This document shows, piece after piece, positions 44,509-56,643 of a stretch of DNA of 64,000 bases. The position numbers and the translations under genes were made by a program. How positions within the stretch are numbered: the stretch's first letter is position 1; the number at the start of each line of letters is the position of its first letter. The notes under the pieces are model-generated. The model saw only the letters and a program-made list of their open reading frames with translations. It was not told where the DNA came from and searched no databases. The stretch is from Plenodomus lindquistii (lineage: Eukaryota > Ascomycota > Dothideomycetes > Pleosporales > Leptosphaeriaceae). The stretch lies in contig JANUWI010000003.1 in the NCBI GenBank assembly GCA_025504975.1, forward strand, positions 3,224,001 to 3,288,000. The letters are read 5' to 3'.

Positions 44509-46977
44509 AAGTTTAGAAGGAAGTGAGTTTTTTTTTTTTTTTTGGGGGGGAAGAGGATTGTTACTGTAGGTCCAAACAACTTGGATGGATGGTCTGGGGC
44601 TGTGGTGGAGCTGATGGGAAATGGAAATGAGTGTGTTGGTATCACGTGTACAGCTTTTTGGAGGAAATTTCAGTGTCTAGATTTTCATGCTTCTTCAGAG
44701 TGCATCTTTGACATGCGTGGGTCTTGAAGACGACATTGGGACTAATAATCATACTCGGGTTGATTGTATGCGAGATAATTGTTCAAACTCTGATGGTGTA
44801 AATTGATGTCGTACAACGAGTATAGTGTAAGGCATGAGAAGACTATTGTTGGATCCTGGGCATAGTATGATGATAGTTATGATTAGTGTTTATGATAAGA
44901 CAAGCGCCTCGGTACCGTGGTAGAGTCATTCGACCAGCGTTCCCAAATGGCATTCGTGCTCATACTACTTGGGAGTGGGCACGTATACCTTTGAGCATTA
45001 GAGTGACGCACTTGGTCGCGGCCTGGTCTGGCCTGGCCTTGACTCGACTCGAGGATAGACTAGCGTAGTACCGCCGTGATCGCCACGGCTCATGATTTCG
45101 CAGATCATAATCTTCCAAGTCTGATGTTATGCATCGACTCCCCATCCATTTGGCACCTGTTGATTTGCAGGTCGGATGATGGAACTGCGGATTCGGCATC
45201 CACTGTCAGAGGCAGTCATTGATAAGATTGTTGTTGCGGAACACTGTAAGCTTTGTGCGATGGTTCGGGGAGTACACACGACGTACGCGCGAAAATAGTC
45301 GTCGGAGCTTTTTGTGGGCGGTGCTGCGGATGTCACAAGCAATTTTTGACGAAGAAAGAAAGGTCCTGCAGGTACCAAATTGCATGCGCCGCAGACGTGA
45401 TGACGAGAACTGCAGCGGAAGAGAGTCTTGAACAGTTCCCATTGCGGTTACACCGTTATTCGCAAGGGACGGCCCACGATGCGGCATACTGTAGCGGACA
45501 GCACGGTCCAAGGATCACATAGATTAACCAGGTCCGCAAGGTTGCATGTTGGTGACCACTGAGCAGCATGGGACCATGGACCAATGTTCCGGGTGAGGCG
45601 CAGTGACATGGTAAAAACGACGTCCCTTCATCTTTTGGGAGGTCCGGCTCGAAACAATATGGGGTGGTACGAGTCGTGTGGCACAGCCACTCGACCTGAC
45701 CGCTTCTCTGGATAGACCGGACCCACGACGTCGTGTAGCAGGCAATTTCGACGATGCCATGCGACCGATTTGGGAATCGTTGACAAAGCACCCGAGAAGC
45801 AATCAATCAATTTGCAGCGCTAAGTATCCTCGTGGGCAGCTGAAACAGGGCTAGGCTACGCGTGTCACGGCGGCTGGAGTGGCCCAGAGTGTTTGGTTTT
45901 GCAACGAGTTCAGACGACTGGAGCCGTGGGCGACGTGAGTGGCTCAGGCAGCCTCGTGAGAAACTTGGTCTGACTGGGCGCCAGGAAGAGTAGTTTGGTT
46001 TCAGGTGGCATGTGATTGGGCCAGGCGCATGAAATACTGTATGGACTTGACGCGACAAGACCCCTTGACCGTGCGCTTGGCTTGTCAAGGTGTGCGGCTT
46101 TATGCTGCTCGATGTGGGGTGGATACAGCGTTTCAGCCTGACCAGCCAACCAAAGGGGCGCATCTGAGGCGCTGGAGCAGGCCCTGGCTCTTGGCACACG
46201 GGCGGCAGCAGTGAATGGGGCATGGTGGCCTGCGGGAGGCAGCCGGCCGCCCAGGCGTTTCACATGCACACGCTTCTTCGCGGAGCTTGGTGTCTATGGT
46301 CTGGAGTTTGCACACCTGCGACGCGAGTACATGAGGCCAGCCGGCTCCGCTGGCCCCAAGCCTCGTCGCTCCTTCCCTTGGTCTTGGTCCTTCTTGCCTC
46401 CTACACCTTTCAAACACCCATTCCCTTCTTTGACAACCCCCCACATTCATTAATCCATTACGAGTGCCTCGCCGCAGCACCCTTTTGCTTCCATCACTCG
46501 CCTTCACTCGCCTTCACTCCCTCACTCTTCACTTCGATTCCTACCTCTTTTTGCGTGCTGGCACGTCTTGGCCCCTACGTCCAGCCCCTCGAATTCCGAC
46601 CTGCTTGATACACAGAGCCTCGCTGCACCTTTACTGCTGCGCGTTGATGTAAGTCCATTGTTTGTCACACCACTCAGCCGCATCCCACACATGTCTACCA
46701 GGTCATTGTAGCCTCGTTTGTCTGCATGTACCAATACGGAAATAGTCAAACTCCGCCACTGTCGTGTGTCCTTGGCCGTCACTGCCTTTCTCACCCTCTC
46801 ACCGGATCGACTCTTTTTTCTTCAATCCACACCTTCTTATACTGATCACCAACGCTAAACAGCGCCCCACTCCCACATTCATTCATTCATTCTCTGTGAC
46901 CTGCAAGACGGACACAAATTCGCTTTCTCAAAACTACATACCTCTTTCTCAGACCGGATCCCCTTCTACCATCCATT
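44509..46977. other. Intergenic; protease promoter and leader at right
   Basis: No convincing gene. A homopolymer tract T16-G7 lies at 44528-44550, just after VPS10. Around 46480-46540 a pyrimidine-rich CTTCACTCGC repeat and further CT-rich sequence lead into the protease start, typical of strong fungal promoters. A GTAAGT near 46648 followed by AG may be a 5' UTR intron. Confidence 0.5.
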
Positions 46978-48366
46978 ATGAAGTCGTTTTGCGCCATCGC
47001 TACTGGTCTTCTGGCCGCCACCACCGCTGTTTTAGCTCATGCCAACGACACGAGCAAGGGTTTGATTGGCAACGGTACCGCTAAGCCTGACAAGGAATAC
47101 ATCATTACCTTTATGCGCAATGAGACAATCCCCGACGAGGTCGACGCATTTTTGGATGGGCTGGAGCTTACACGAAGCAAGAACTTGAAATTCATGTCGT
47201 CGAACAATTACACCCAAGTCTGGGTCCTCAGTATGTGCGAGGATCACGTTCCGAAATGGCTCGAGAATAAGAAAATCGCATCTGTCGAGGAGAAGGCCAT
47301 TATCAAATCATTCGCCGAGACCAAGAGCGGCGCACCCTGGGGTCTGCAGCGTCTCTCCAACGACGCTGGTGCCTCCGGATCTCCGCAAGGTCAGGACTTC
47401 ACATACTCCTTCGACGACTCCTCGCTAGGTGCTGGTGTAGACATCTACGTTATAGACACCGGTGTCCGCACTTCCCACGCCGTCTTCACAGGCCGTGCCT
47501 CTCAAGGTTTCACTGCCACTGGATCCTTCGTCGACGGCGATGGCCATGGTACTCATGTCGCCGGTACTGCAGGAGGTGCCAAGTTTGGTGTCGCTCAGGG
47601 TGCCAATATTATTGAGGTCAAGGTTCTTAGCGACGATGGCTCTGGCTCATCTTCCGACACCATTGCTGGCATGGACTGGGTCATCACCAACCACGAGAAG
47701 CGCAAGACCCAGCCTGGCTTTGTTGGATCTATCATGAGCATGTCTTGGGGTCTCCAAGGCACAGCCAATGCGGTCGACGAAATTATCGCCGGTGCACTCG
47801 AGGCCGGCATACATGTGTCCGTCGCTGCTGGTAACGATGGCGCGGACGCCTGTGGCTCTACCCCAGCCCACCTGGGTGGTGCTAACTCCAACGTCGTTAC
47901 CGTTGGAGCAGTCAACATCCAGAACCAGGTCTCTTCCTTCTCCAACATCGGCAAGTGCGTAGACATTTATGCCCCAGGCGAGCAAATCCTCAGCGCGTGG
48001 AGCACTGGTGACACCATCATTAACTTCCTCTCCGGTACCTCGATGGCTTGCCCCCACACAACCGGTGTCATGGCCACCCTTATGGCGCAAGATGTTGCTG
48101 GACTTGGCCAGAACCCTGCTGCACTCAAGAAAAAGCTACTCGATACCGCTCGCGAGGGCCAGATCATAGGCAGCACAGGAGGCAGCGCCAACCTACTCCT
48201 TAGTAACGGCGTCAATGGTGGTGTTGCCAAGCGTCTGGTCAAGAACTACGTTGTCCCTGACCGCAATGGCAGCCCAGCTGCTCGCGCCATCGCCGCCATG
48301 AACAGTGGCATGTCCGTCGCCGAGGGCTTTCAGCTTCATTCTCGCGACGCGCAGCTCCGGTTCTAA
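46978..48366 (+). CDS. Subtilisin-like serine protease (S8A, proteinase K group)
   Basis: Secreted or vacuolar endopeptidase. Intronless, 462 aa. Signal peptide (MKSFCAIATGLLAATTAVLA), then an I9 inhibitor propeptide (about 38-110, EYIITFMRNETIPDEVDAFL). The mature enzyme probably starts near GAPWGLQRLS (118). Catalytic triad visible: Asp160 in VIDTGV, His190 in GDGHGTHVAGT, Ser355 in SGTSMACPHTTG; oxyanion Asn286 in AAGNDG. The last 50 or so residues extend beyond the catalytic fold and are less conserved. Several NxS/T sites in the propeptide. Similar Pleosporales enzymes include vacuolar/alkaline proteases; sequence alone does not settle location. Confidence 0.93.
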   Translation: MKSFCAIATGLLAATTAVLAHANDTSKGLIGNGTAKPDKEYIITFMRNETIPDEVDAFLDGLELTRSKNLKFMSSNNYTQVWVLSMCEDHVPKWLENKKIASVEEKAIIKSFAETKSGAPWGLQRLSNDAGASGSPQGQDFTYSFDDSSLGAGVDIYVIDTGVRTSHAVFTGRASQGFTATGSFVDGDGHGTHVAGTAGGAKFGVAQGANIIEVKVLSDDGSGSSSDTIAGMDWVITNHEKRKTQPGFVGSIMSMSWGLQGTANAVDEIIAGALEAGIHVSVAAGNDGADACGSTPAHLGGANSNVVTVGAVNIQNQVSSFSNIGKCVDIYAPGEQILSAWSTGDTIINFLSGTSMACPHTTGVMATLMAQDVAGLGQNPAALKKKLLDTAREGQIIGSTGGSANLLLSNGVNGGVAKRLVKNYVVPDRNGSPAARAIAAMNSGMSVAEGFQLHSRDAQLRF

Positions 48367-48762
48367 GCACATTGCATCACCTCCGTAACCATGTGATACC
48401 CCTCATTATTGAACTGTATGGAGGACCAAAAGTTACCATAAAATGTCTGGTCTCATCTTTGGGCGTATAGCTGCCCATAATAATCTCACTGCATTTCCAT
48501 CATCAGCAGAGCCTGGTCACAGATTTCTCTTCTTGTACAATTATATCTCCTATTGTCTTAGTTATGGTCGCCATTGCGGACATGGACTGTTTGGCGGATG
48601 TGATTTTGACGTCAATACTCTTGCTTATTGCATTTGTATTGACCAGGTGTGTGTACGTGGGGTGCATGGTTGTAGACGAGACAATGCTTTGTGTATGGAC
48701 GTGGACACGAGATGGCCAATAATTGTAAGACCAATTTGCAATTCCACCCTGGCATCCATACC
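48367..48762. other. 3' intergenic of the protease gene
   Basis: No gene seen; reading frames are short. Confidence 0.5.
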
Positions 48763-48888
48763 TACGGGGTACAGACACAGCGGATTAGACTTCTGGTAAA
48801 TTGTGAACAGCTTTCCATTGCGGTGAGTTGGAGCAAGTGATATGTCAAACTCTAATCAGCGTGCAATCAGATGGGTCACCCCACTGTA
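48763..48888. mobile_element. MITE-like element B copy 2, 122 bp, diverged
   Basis: Body 48765-48886 between TA dinucleotides. The left end CGGGGTACAGACACAGCGG aligns with copy 1's CAGGGTGTAGACACATCGG, and similarity continues through CTGGTAAATTGTGAAC (copy 1 CTGTTAAAGTTCAAC). The right end GTCAAACTCTAATCAGCG...CAATCAGATGGGTC matches copy 1's right end GTCAAACTTTAACAAGGG...CAATCCGATGTGTC, down to TGTA. Both ends and total length agree, so this is an older copy of the same family. Confidence 0.65.
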
Positions 48889-49547
48889 CTTCTGAGCAAG
48901 TGATGGCGCCCACAATCTTGCATTGCACCAATATGGCTGCTAATTTCAAAATTGATCGATTCCAGCTACACACAACACAACAGCTTCACTACTGGCCAAC
49001 TCAATCCACCCGTAGGTCCCCGAACTGATTGAGAAGCAGCGAGATTCCGAATCTCGAACAAGATCGCGTCTCCACCTGCCAAGTGATACGCCGTGGCACC
49101 AGCGAGACACGCACTGTTGCCTCCAGCCCCACTTTGTACGATACGCTTAGCCACCGTCTCGAGCAATCGGTCCAAAGCAGACACTGGTGGGTGAAGAGGT
49201 GGGTGGATGTGAGTTCATCTTCCGATGCTGCGGTCCATCAGGGGGGACTGATTTGTGGACGCAGCGGCTAACCTGGGCTCGACGGACTCTTCTGTAAGTT
49301 CCACCTCGCTGGAGGTCCAGAATGAATTCGTCAACAATTGCCATATTGTGACATGCTATTTCTGAGTCTTACGTCCATGTTGAAGTCATACTCATACATT
49401 CTTAACAGGACCGACCTAAACAAAGGGCCAGTGTGGGGTAGAATCATAACTAACAATTGATACGTGAACGGGTAATCTCGTGATCGCCCTGCTTGCAGTC
49501 CTCACGATGCTAGGTATGCCTGATTTGACATTTCTCGCGAGCAGATC
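48889..49547. other. Intergenic, no gene seen
   Basis: Short frames only, no domain recognised. Confidence 0.45.
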
Positions 49548-51712
49548 ATGACAATCAAGGAACTGCGCATCTTTGGCACTTGGTCACCTTTGCTGTCCAT
49601 CAACACCGTGCCAATGACGACCCACAGATGCGCTTTTCAGGCAACAACAAGCACTACTTTGTACGCTGCCTACACCAAGCTCCGTCATGGCAGATGCCTT
49701 GAAGTTATACTGATCCTGGAGAAAGCAAACCATCGACCGTTTCTGCGATCGATACTTCTAGTCCTACTTGCGCTCATGTTTACAGTCGCACCGTCGCAGC
49801 CAGTCTTTTCTCCTAATTGGTCGTCGACAGCGGATTTATACCTATCTTCGTCGATTCGCCGCATCGCGGTGGCATAAACTCGGAAGGCAATGCTTTTAAG
49901 ACAGTCTTGACGCAACTCGACCAGGCCGTACCGCCGTACATCCGCAATCGCTACAGGAACGGGTCATTACCGCAAGTCTGTAACGTATACACACGTCCCA
50001 GTGTAGCGATCACGATCCAAGATGCTGATTGTCCGTGGAATGAAACGTTCTGCAGTGGCAAGGATGTGCTCAGTATGGGCTCGGGTCTCGTCGATATTGG
50101 CAAAGCGTTCGGTCTCAATTTGGAGGCAGAAGATCGTATCGAATACCGCAGAAAAGAGACATGTCCTGTTCTTCCCATGGAAGGTCACATGGCAGTGTGG
50201 AATAACACCGAGCTTGATCCTGTAATATTGACTACACGCAGACCGCTTCCCGGCGAACTGTTTATTGGACTGAACTACCAATTCTTCGGCGACGTTACCA
50301 GTAAAGATTGTACTTTCACAACAAGTTCGCTCAGTTCGAATGTCACCGCAGCACCAAACTTTGGCAAGTTAGTAATCATCGCGTCTAAGGTGGCTTGAAG
50401 ATTGCTAACCGCATCAAGGGGACGGATGTTTTACACGGACATGAACAACAGTGTTGAGCAAACAATACTTATGGCTTTGGAGACGTTCGCTACTAAAGGC
50501 GATACTATGTATAAGCCTTTGCAAAAAACAAAATGCTGTGACCTACTCGAAGCCAGTCGATGATCCTTTGTTTCGAGCGCATAAAAGGACACCAGACGGC
50601 TACATGGGCGACTACCCCATGAGTGTCGTTGATTGTATGCAGCAGGTCAGTATACCGTCTTGGCCTTGATGGCCCTTGTTTATAGCTCATTGGGACTGAC
50701 CCCGCTACAGCATCGGTATTGTCACGCACGGGTTGGGCAAGCCGACTTCTGCACACCATTCCACGGCAAGATTATATCCGAGAGCATGACTTTGTTCTTC
50801 CCAGAAGCCAGTGAGATTCAGAAATCGCTGCTGCGGCTCTTAACTTTCTCATCCTACATCCGTGACCTCAATGAGGCTGATACCTGTCTCGCTGAACCAA
50901 TGATGAACCGCGGCAACTTCAAGATTGACACCATAAGAGATGACTGGTGGAAGACGGAAATGCTCAATCATGAACATGAGGTTTGGATCGCTTGGCAGAT
51001 ACTCATCTCACAGTACGTGATTAGCCCTGGGGTCAGCGACCCGCTTGCAGCTGCGTACTACGTGAAGCCGAGCACAACAGCAGAGAAGCGACTTTGCGGC
51101 GTGCAGAAAATGAAAAAATCTGGTGAATTCGCGTGAGTCTCGGCTTCAACTTTCACATCAACCCGCTGGCACGAGCAAAGCAACATTAACGTATTCGGCT
51201 TCGCCTTCATCATAACTTCCTCCGTCGTCGTCCCGATTCTTGACATTGGAATCCTTAAATTTCTCATCTTCCTCAGCTGTTTCCCCCGCACACTCGCTCC
51301 ACGTATCGATCGCCGGATTCAGGGTTGCATATAGCAACTGCAACGTCGCGCGTACGAGGGCGAAGGTCATCGAAATTGGACGGACTTGGAAGCTGACATA
51401 CCTCTCCTTGAGGGTCGTCATCGACTTAAGGACCTTCCAATCATTTTGCTGCCTGGAAAAAGCCCAGCGGTAATGCAATCGGATAGATTCGATTCGCAAA
51501 GCGCGCTGGGATCGCACACTCGGTTGTACAAGGAGCCCTCGGTGGCGGGAAGAAAGGTGATTCGGCAGGAGGAAACGGGAGGAAGAAGTGGTACATGTTT
51601 CCTCGTCGTGCGCGAGATTGAACGAACTATGGATTCACAGTTTGCCCTTTTTGATTGGGGAAGTCGCTCACTTGAAGTATCGTGGTATCCTGTCATTCGT
51701 CGCCTGGAATGA
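49548..51712 (+). pseudogene. Decayed gene for an uncharacterised fungal multi-exon membrane protein
   Basis: Exon-like blocks match a widespread, unnamed ascomycete membrane-protein family. Order: a transmembrane segment (LRSILLVLLALMFTVAP), a Cys-containing extracellular block (VCNVYTRPSV...FCSGKDVLSMGSGLVDIGK...YRRKETCPVLP), intron 50368-50418, a Met/Thr-rich block, then NAVTYSKPVDDPLFRAHK in another frame, intron 50646-50710, RYCHARVGQADFCTPF, intron 51133-51180, a second transmembrane helix (INVFGFAFIITSSVVVPIL) and QLQRRAYEGEG. Lesions: the frame changes near 49810-49850 and at the A-run near 50523-50530, and an in-frame TAG at 51332-51334 falls where the family has an aromatic residue just before QLQRRAYE. 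Introns remain well formed, so inactivation is probably recent. Confidence 0.55.
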
Positions 51713-53418
51713 GCTCGATCAATGTGCATTGCAGCCGCAGTAGCATTCAACAATGAGTAAAATTGATGTCCAAAATACAACCGATTAACCTACTGGTCTC
51801 TTTCTACATATCGTGTACTATTGATAACATCTCAAGCGAGATTGAATCAAGTCGGGGAGGATGCAACCTTCTGAATCAAACCAATCTGCTAGTGCCTCAC
51901 AAGTAGATTGAGTTATGAACAACTGAACAGCCATGTGAGTCCTGCTTGATCCGTTTCCCGCCAGGTTTCTCTCGGCGCGGGCTAATCCTAGACTATCTGG
52001 ATATATGGTCGACACCAATTTCGAAGGTATGACTGTAGACATCCCTTTCACATTAGGTTCAAAGGCCAATAGCGCGGCTCGCATTGCAGAAATTCAAGCA
52101 CAGGCAACGACTTGCCCTTGCGCCCTGAGTATGTTCAATCTCAACACAAACTCCTCCCCCTTCTTCTCCTCTCCGCCCAAATCTCACCACCCCTCGCCCT
52201 CTCAAACCCACTCTCACGCCTCGTCCAATCCATCCTCGCTTATATTGTCTCCTCCCTCATCGTCCTAACAAATGGTCCTACTGCGTAACCCCTTGTTCCA
52301 ATGGCTGGCTTGTCACCCTCGCGAATCTCGGGCCTCCCGCGTCCCTCACACGAACACGGACACTAGCTTCAAACCCATCGCCATTATCCTATCCGAATGC
52401 AATGAGATCATACCTTTTTGCCTACCGCCACTCCTTTACTTGACTGCCGACCGTATTCAGCGTCCCAAAATTGGCATACAAGAGGGCGTTCCATCCCGCT
52501 GGAAATCCTTGCCATGCCGTTCGACAAGGGCAATCATTACCTGGATCCTCGGGGTAAGCTTGTGCAGGGAAGATGAAACATATTAACCGGGATGTTTGGT
52601 CTGCTGTCTCTGGAACAGGCGAGGAGGTGGAATCTACGATGTTTATTCAAGATACGAATGGTGTGGATAGTGAGTCTATTGGAGGCTTTTGTTTCATCAT
52701 GAAATCTGGCTTTCTCTCTAAGATCAAGCAGTCTGTGAAAGAAGGTTGTCATGTCCCTTTGTTAGTCGAAGACTCCCCGAGAAAGGAGTGTCACAGAATC
52801 GGATCTAAGATTCATGCAGATTGTGCGTGGGGTGGAATGAAGTACAACTGGAGATAGATGTTCGTCATAGTGTCAACAGTGTCGCGCTATTGCCTACTAT
52901 TTCGTCAACTCGTCGCATGAAAGACGCACATATTTAGCGTCTCTTCTAGTTGCCACTGGGATGAATGAGTGCTAAGCGCTGACGCATGGCTAGAGAGATG
53001 AATTTGGTGGTGATTGGGAACTTGGAATGAGATCGCTGACCAATCTACCAGATGTGGAAGGTTTAGAGGTGCTAGTAAAATGATTACGCCTTTTTTTCGA
53101 TGGTTTTCAACCTCACCTCACTTCACAAATTGATGGACAGAGAGGGATTGTGATTGATCTTTCAAGACTTCCGCCACTGTTGTCTATCGTTGACTATCCT
53201 GAAACATATGAGGATAGTCTAGTTGCACCCGACAGCCGCCGCGCACCCCATGCTTTTGGCGTCCGTTTGCGTTTGTAAGAGGGTAAGAAAGAACCTAATC
53301 ATACACCATCGACGCACACACACTCCACGCTGTGCAGCCTTTTACCCTAAATTGAACATCAAGAAGAAGTCGCCTTAGCCAAGCCAACTCTTGCATGGCG
53401 TAGCCAATCTAGACTCGT
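51713..53418. other. Intergenic, no gene supported
   Basis: Frames at 52005-52268 and 52573-52857 lack recognisable features; the former is Ser/Pro/His low-complexity. Includes the PMT4 3' region at the right end. Confidence 0.45.
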
Positions 53419-55862
53419 CTATTTGGCAAAGTGTAAATCGTATCCGAGCCACTTCCTTGAGGTGACTTGGGGGACAGTGAGGCCTGGCGCGCCATATGTG
53501 AGCGGTGCGAAGTAAATGAAGCTCCAAGCCACGATCGCAAGAATAATACCAGTAGCGATCCAGCTGCCCGTCTGGCTGGAAGTAGCAACACGTTCGCGAA
53601 CGGGGCGGGAGCGAGTCCTGCGATGGCCTTTAACAGCGGCCGAGGTTTCGGGATCTTGAGGTTCAATACAGAAAATGAATTCAACAAGAGCACCAGTGAC
53701 GAGACAAGATGCGAGGTGCGCAGGGAGATAGTGGTGCAAGAAAAGCTGGCGACCCATGATGTAAAAGGGAATATAATGAGCGGCCCAGGTAAGGAAGAAG
53801 AAGCCAGTCGAGTTGTACAGACGCGAACGAGTACCTGAAAATACGTTAGTATTGAACGTCACACGAGATATATTTAGCAGTGACTGACGCTCATCAAGGG
53901 CATCCATGCCACGGCGGAGGGCCAATTGGTCGGCACCAATAATACCAGCAAAGACCGCAAGGAGCGACGATGCGAGCCACCAACCGAGCGGGTTACCAAG
54001 GAAGTAGATCTGCTGGCGAGTGTCGTTGTGGGTCCAGAAAGACACGCCACGAAGGAGGAATGGCCAAGAGATGGGCTGCGAGGCGTATGGGTGCGAGCTC
54101 GTCAAGGCATTGTTGTGGTAGAACATGGCACGCTGGAGCTCGAGCCACTTGCGAAGGAAGCTGAGGTGCTTTACCTGCTTGACTTCCTTCTTGTTGCGCT
54201 CATCCTCGACGGGCAGAGATGGAATGTCATCGACATACCAAACGTTGCTAGATTGCTGGACGTTCTTGTTTCCATTGATTTCGGCCTGCTTGTAAGCCCA
54301 GTCGGGGAGCGGCGAAGTATGAGTCCACATGGCAACTTTGGTGGGGACGTGAATCAGCTTGAAGTGGGTAGACATGGTCTTGAAATCTCCTTTGCCCTTG
54401 TCAACCTTGAGCTCAAACAGTGTGTCATTGTAGCGTGCATCGTTGGCTTCCTCCTTTGGAACAGTGGTGAACTCCTGGTTGGTGGGGTAGTAAGGAGAGG
54501 CAACGTCGTGTGTCAAGAGCACGGTATCAGTAACGAGATGACGCAGACGAATGACGTCTCCGACCTTGACACGCTGGCCAACCTCACTAGTGAGAGGCTT
54601 TGCAGGGAGAATCTGCCAGTGGTTGTTGGTGTCGTTGTGGGGATATCCCGTGACTTGCTGACCCTGAGAGGAAACGCGACCGTCATCGTAACGCAGAGGG
54701 TAGCGATCAGGGTGGCTGTGAAGGTAGACTTTGGTTTCTTTGTGTCTCACAGTGATGGAATCGTAGTAGTTGATGCCGACGGATTGTAAAGTCATTGCGT
54801 TGTCGCTTAGAGTCTCCTGAAATTCTGGCGTCATGAAATCGTCACCGGGGCCGGAGCGGTTGAGGATAGTGAAGTGGACCTGGAACCAGAAGAGGTAGAG
54901 GAAGAATGGCACAATGACCAGGCCGACAGCACGAGCAGCAAAGTGCTTGCCAAACTCGTAGAGCGTCAAGGCGCCCTGGCGACGGTTGACGTCCATTAGG
55001 TCCCACAAGTCGATCAAAACGGGAACACCGACGGAGAAGAAGGTAAAGACACCGACGTACTTGATGGAGATGACGCAGCTCAGACTAATGCCAGTCATGA
55101 GAAGCCACTTCCACCATTTACGACTGAATGAGTCGTGGCGCTGCTTGTAGAATTTGATGTAGCAGAGGACGGCTAGTGCCATGAAGAAAATAAGCGAGGC
55201 ATCGAGGAGAATCAAGCGGGTCTGGCCGATGTGGGCGTTGTCGAGAAGCACGAGGCCAGCTGCGGTAACGCAGGCTGGTAGCGAGTATCCAGACTCCCAC
55301 ATGATCATGAAAACAATTGGGACAGTAAGGGAGCCGAGCGTGGCGGGCATGGCACGGTATGCGACATAGGGGACCTTGTTGGTAATGTACGAGTCGCCAA
55401 TGTTCTCGAACAAGAACTCGCCCTTGTATCCAACGAGCCAGCCTGCGAATGCGAAGAGAAGTTTGCCCAGAGGGGGGTGGACATCGAAGAAGTAGGTGCG
55501 TTGCAGGTAGTATGAAGCGAACTGCAGCATCGTCAGCCATGTGCTCCTGGTGGATAGAAAGCCGCGCTCTTGATCTTGCGGGCATGTTGCGTGCTGGAAC
55601 TGCGTACCTTGCCGAAGTGAACCTCGTCGAACACGACCTGATCGGGGTGCTTGATGCCCCAAAAACGTGTGACAAAGGCAAGCACTGTCATGACGGCAAT
55701 CGCAATCCGGTAGTCCCACTCGTTGCCCTGCTGGGCAGGGTTGTAGGGCTTCGCCTTCTCGGCGACGTTGACAACCTTCTCGGTGAGCGTCTCTGGGTTT
55801 GGTGTTCGCGGTCTCTTGGCTTCCTTGCCCGGGCGCTGGCGTACACCAGTGGGCGACGACAT
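53419..55862 (-). CDS. PMT4: Protein O-mannosyltransferase, Pmt4 subfamily
   Basis: ER multispanning enzyme that transfers mannose from Dol-P-Man to Ser/Thr of membrane and secreted proteins. Exons 55608-55862, 53889-55521 and 53419-53834 (2304 nt, 767 aa); introns of 86 and 54 nt. The first splice rebuilds VVFDEVHFGKFASYYL, the catalytic loop 1 with the DE pair. FFDVHPPLGKLLFA follows. The central luminal MIR region (MTLQSVGINYYDS...RVSSQGQQVTGYPHNDTNNHW) carries the Pmt4-type sequence. C-terminal helices end in WLGYDLHFAK. Length and MIR signature point to Pmt4 rather than Pmt1/2. Tandem with the UDP-GlcNAc transporter gene. Confidence 0.94.
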
Positions 55863-56643
55863 AGTGGGCTGTAGCTTGACGAAGCTGCCTGCCAGGATTT
55901 AGGTGAGCATTGGGCTATGTGTGAATGGGTGAATGGTTGTGGCACAGGCGGCACTCACCTCACACGAACAAAGAAAACAGTCGATGGACTTGGGGATGAA
56001 AGAGCGTTGCAGGGGACACTCAGCGTTGGTGCTCATCAAGCCAGATCAGCTTGCGAGTGCACGAACCCCTTTCTCACGAACGCAAGGGTCCGCGTCGCGG
56101 CCTCGCAACCCTGATTGGCTCGTGGGCATATTTACCACCTCACCCTCAATTGCAATTGCCTCACCCCTTCTAACGCCCAATCACAGTCAGTACACTGTTG
56201 CCCAGCCGGCATATAAAAGACTGGCAAAGCTATGCGGCATCTTCGCTCACAGGCATCACGCATGATCCTGAGTATTGCTCTTTGGGCAGACATGAGGCTA
56301 TAGCGAATCAACATGGAAAGCAATCTTGAAAGTCATGCTATGATTTCCATCGACCGACCATGGACTGTTGTGGATGGAAAACACTAAATGCGAGCACAAC
56401 GAATACGTCTATACCTACTGGGGAGACAATAGCGTTCCCGAGAGTGCGGTTAGCTTTCCGCGGGATCTTCAGGGTCTGACCTTAATTTCGAATCGACCGG
56501 GAGCACATGGGATAGGGCCGACGTGCGCGTACAGCTGTTATCAGCAGCTTCGCTCTCTGCCGTTTGTGATTCCATACCTCAGCCAAAAGTCACGCCCCAC
56601 GCTTCCCTGGCTTGACCCACACTTCCACTTCCCGTAACTTCAC
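55863..56643. promoter_or_regulatory. PMT4 promoter / transporter 3' region
   Basis: About 780 bp between two minus-strand genes. No other gene seen. Confidence 0.5.

Noticed and set aside
45807..46507. Several 100-140-codon frames upstream of the protease
   Set aside because: Mutually overlapping on both strands with Pro/Arg/Ser bias; no domain. Better explained as a GC-rich promoter.
53926..54789. 287-codon plus-strand frame
   Set aside because: Exact antisense shadow of PMT4.
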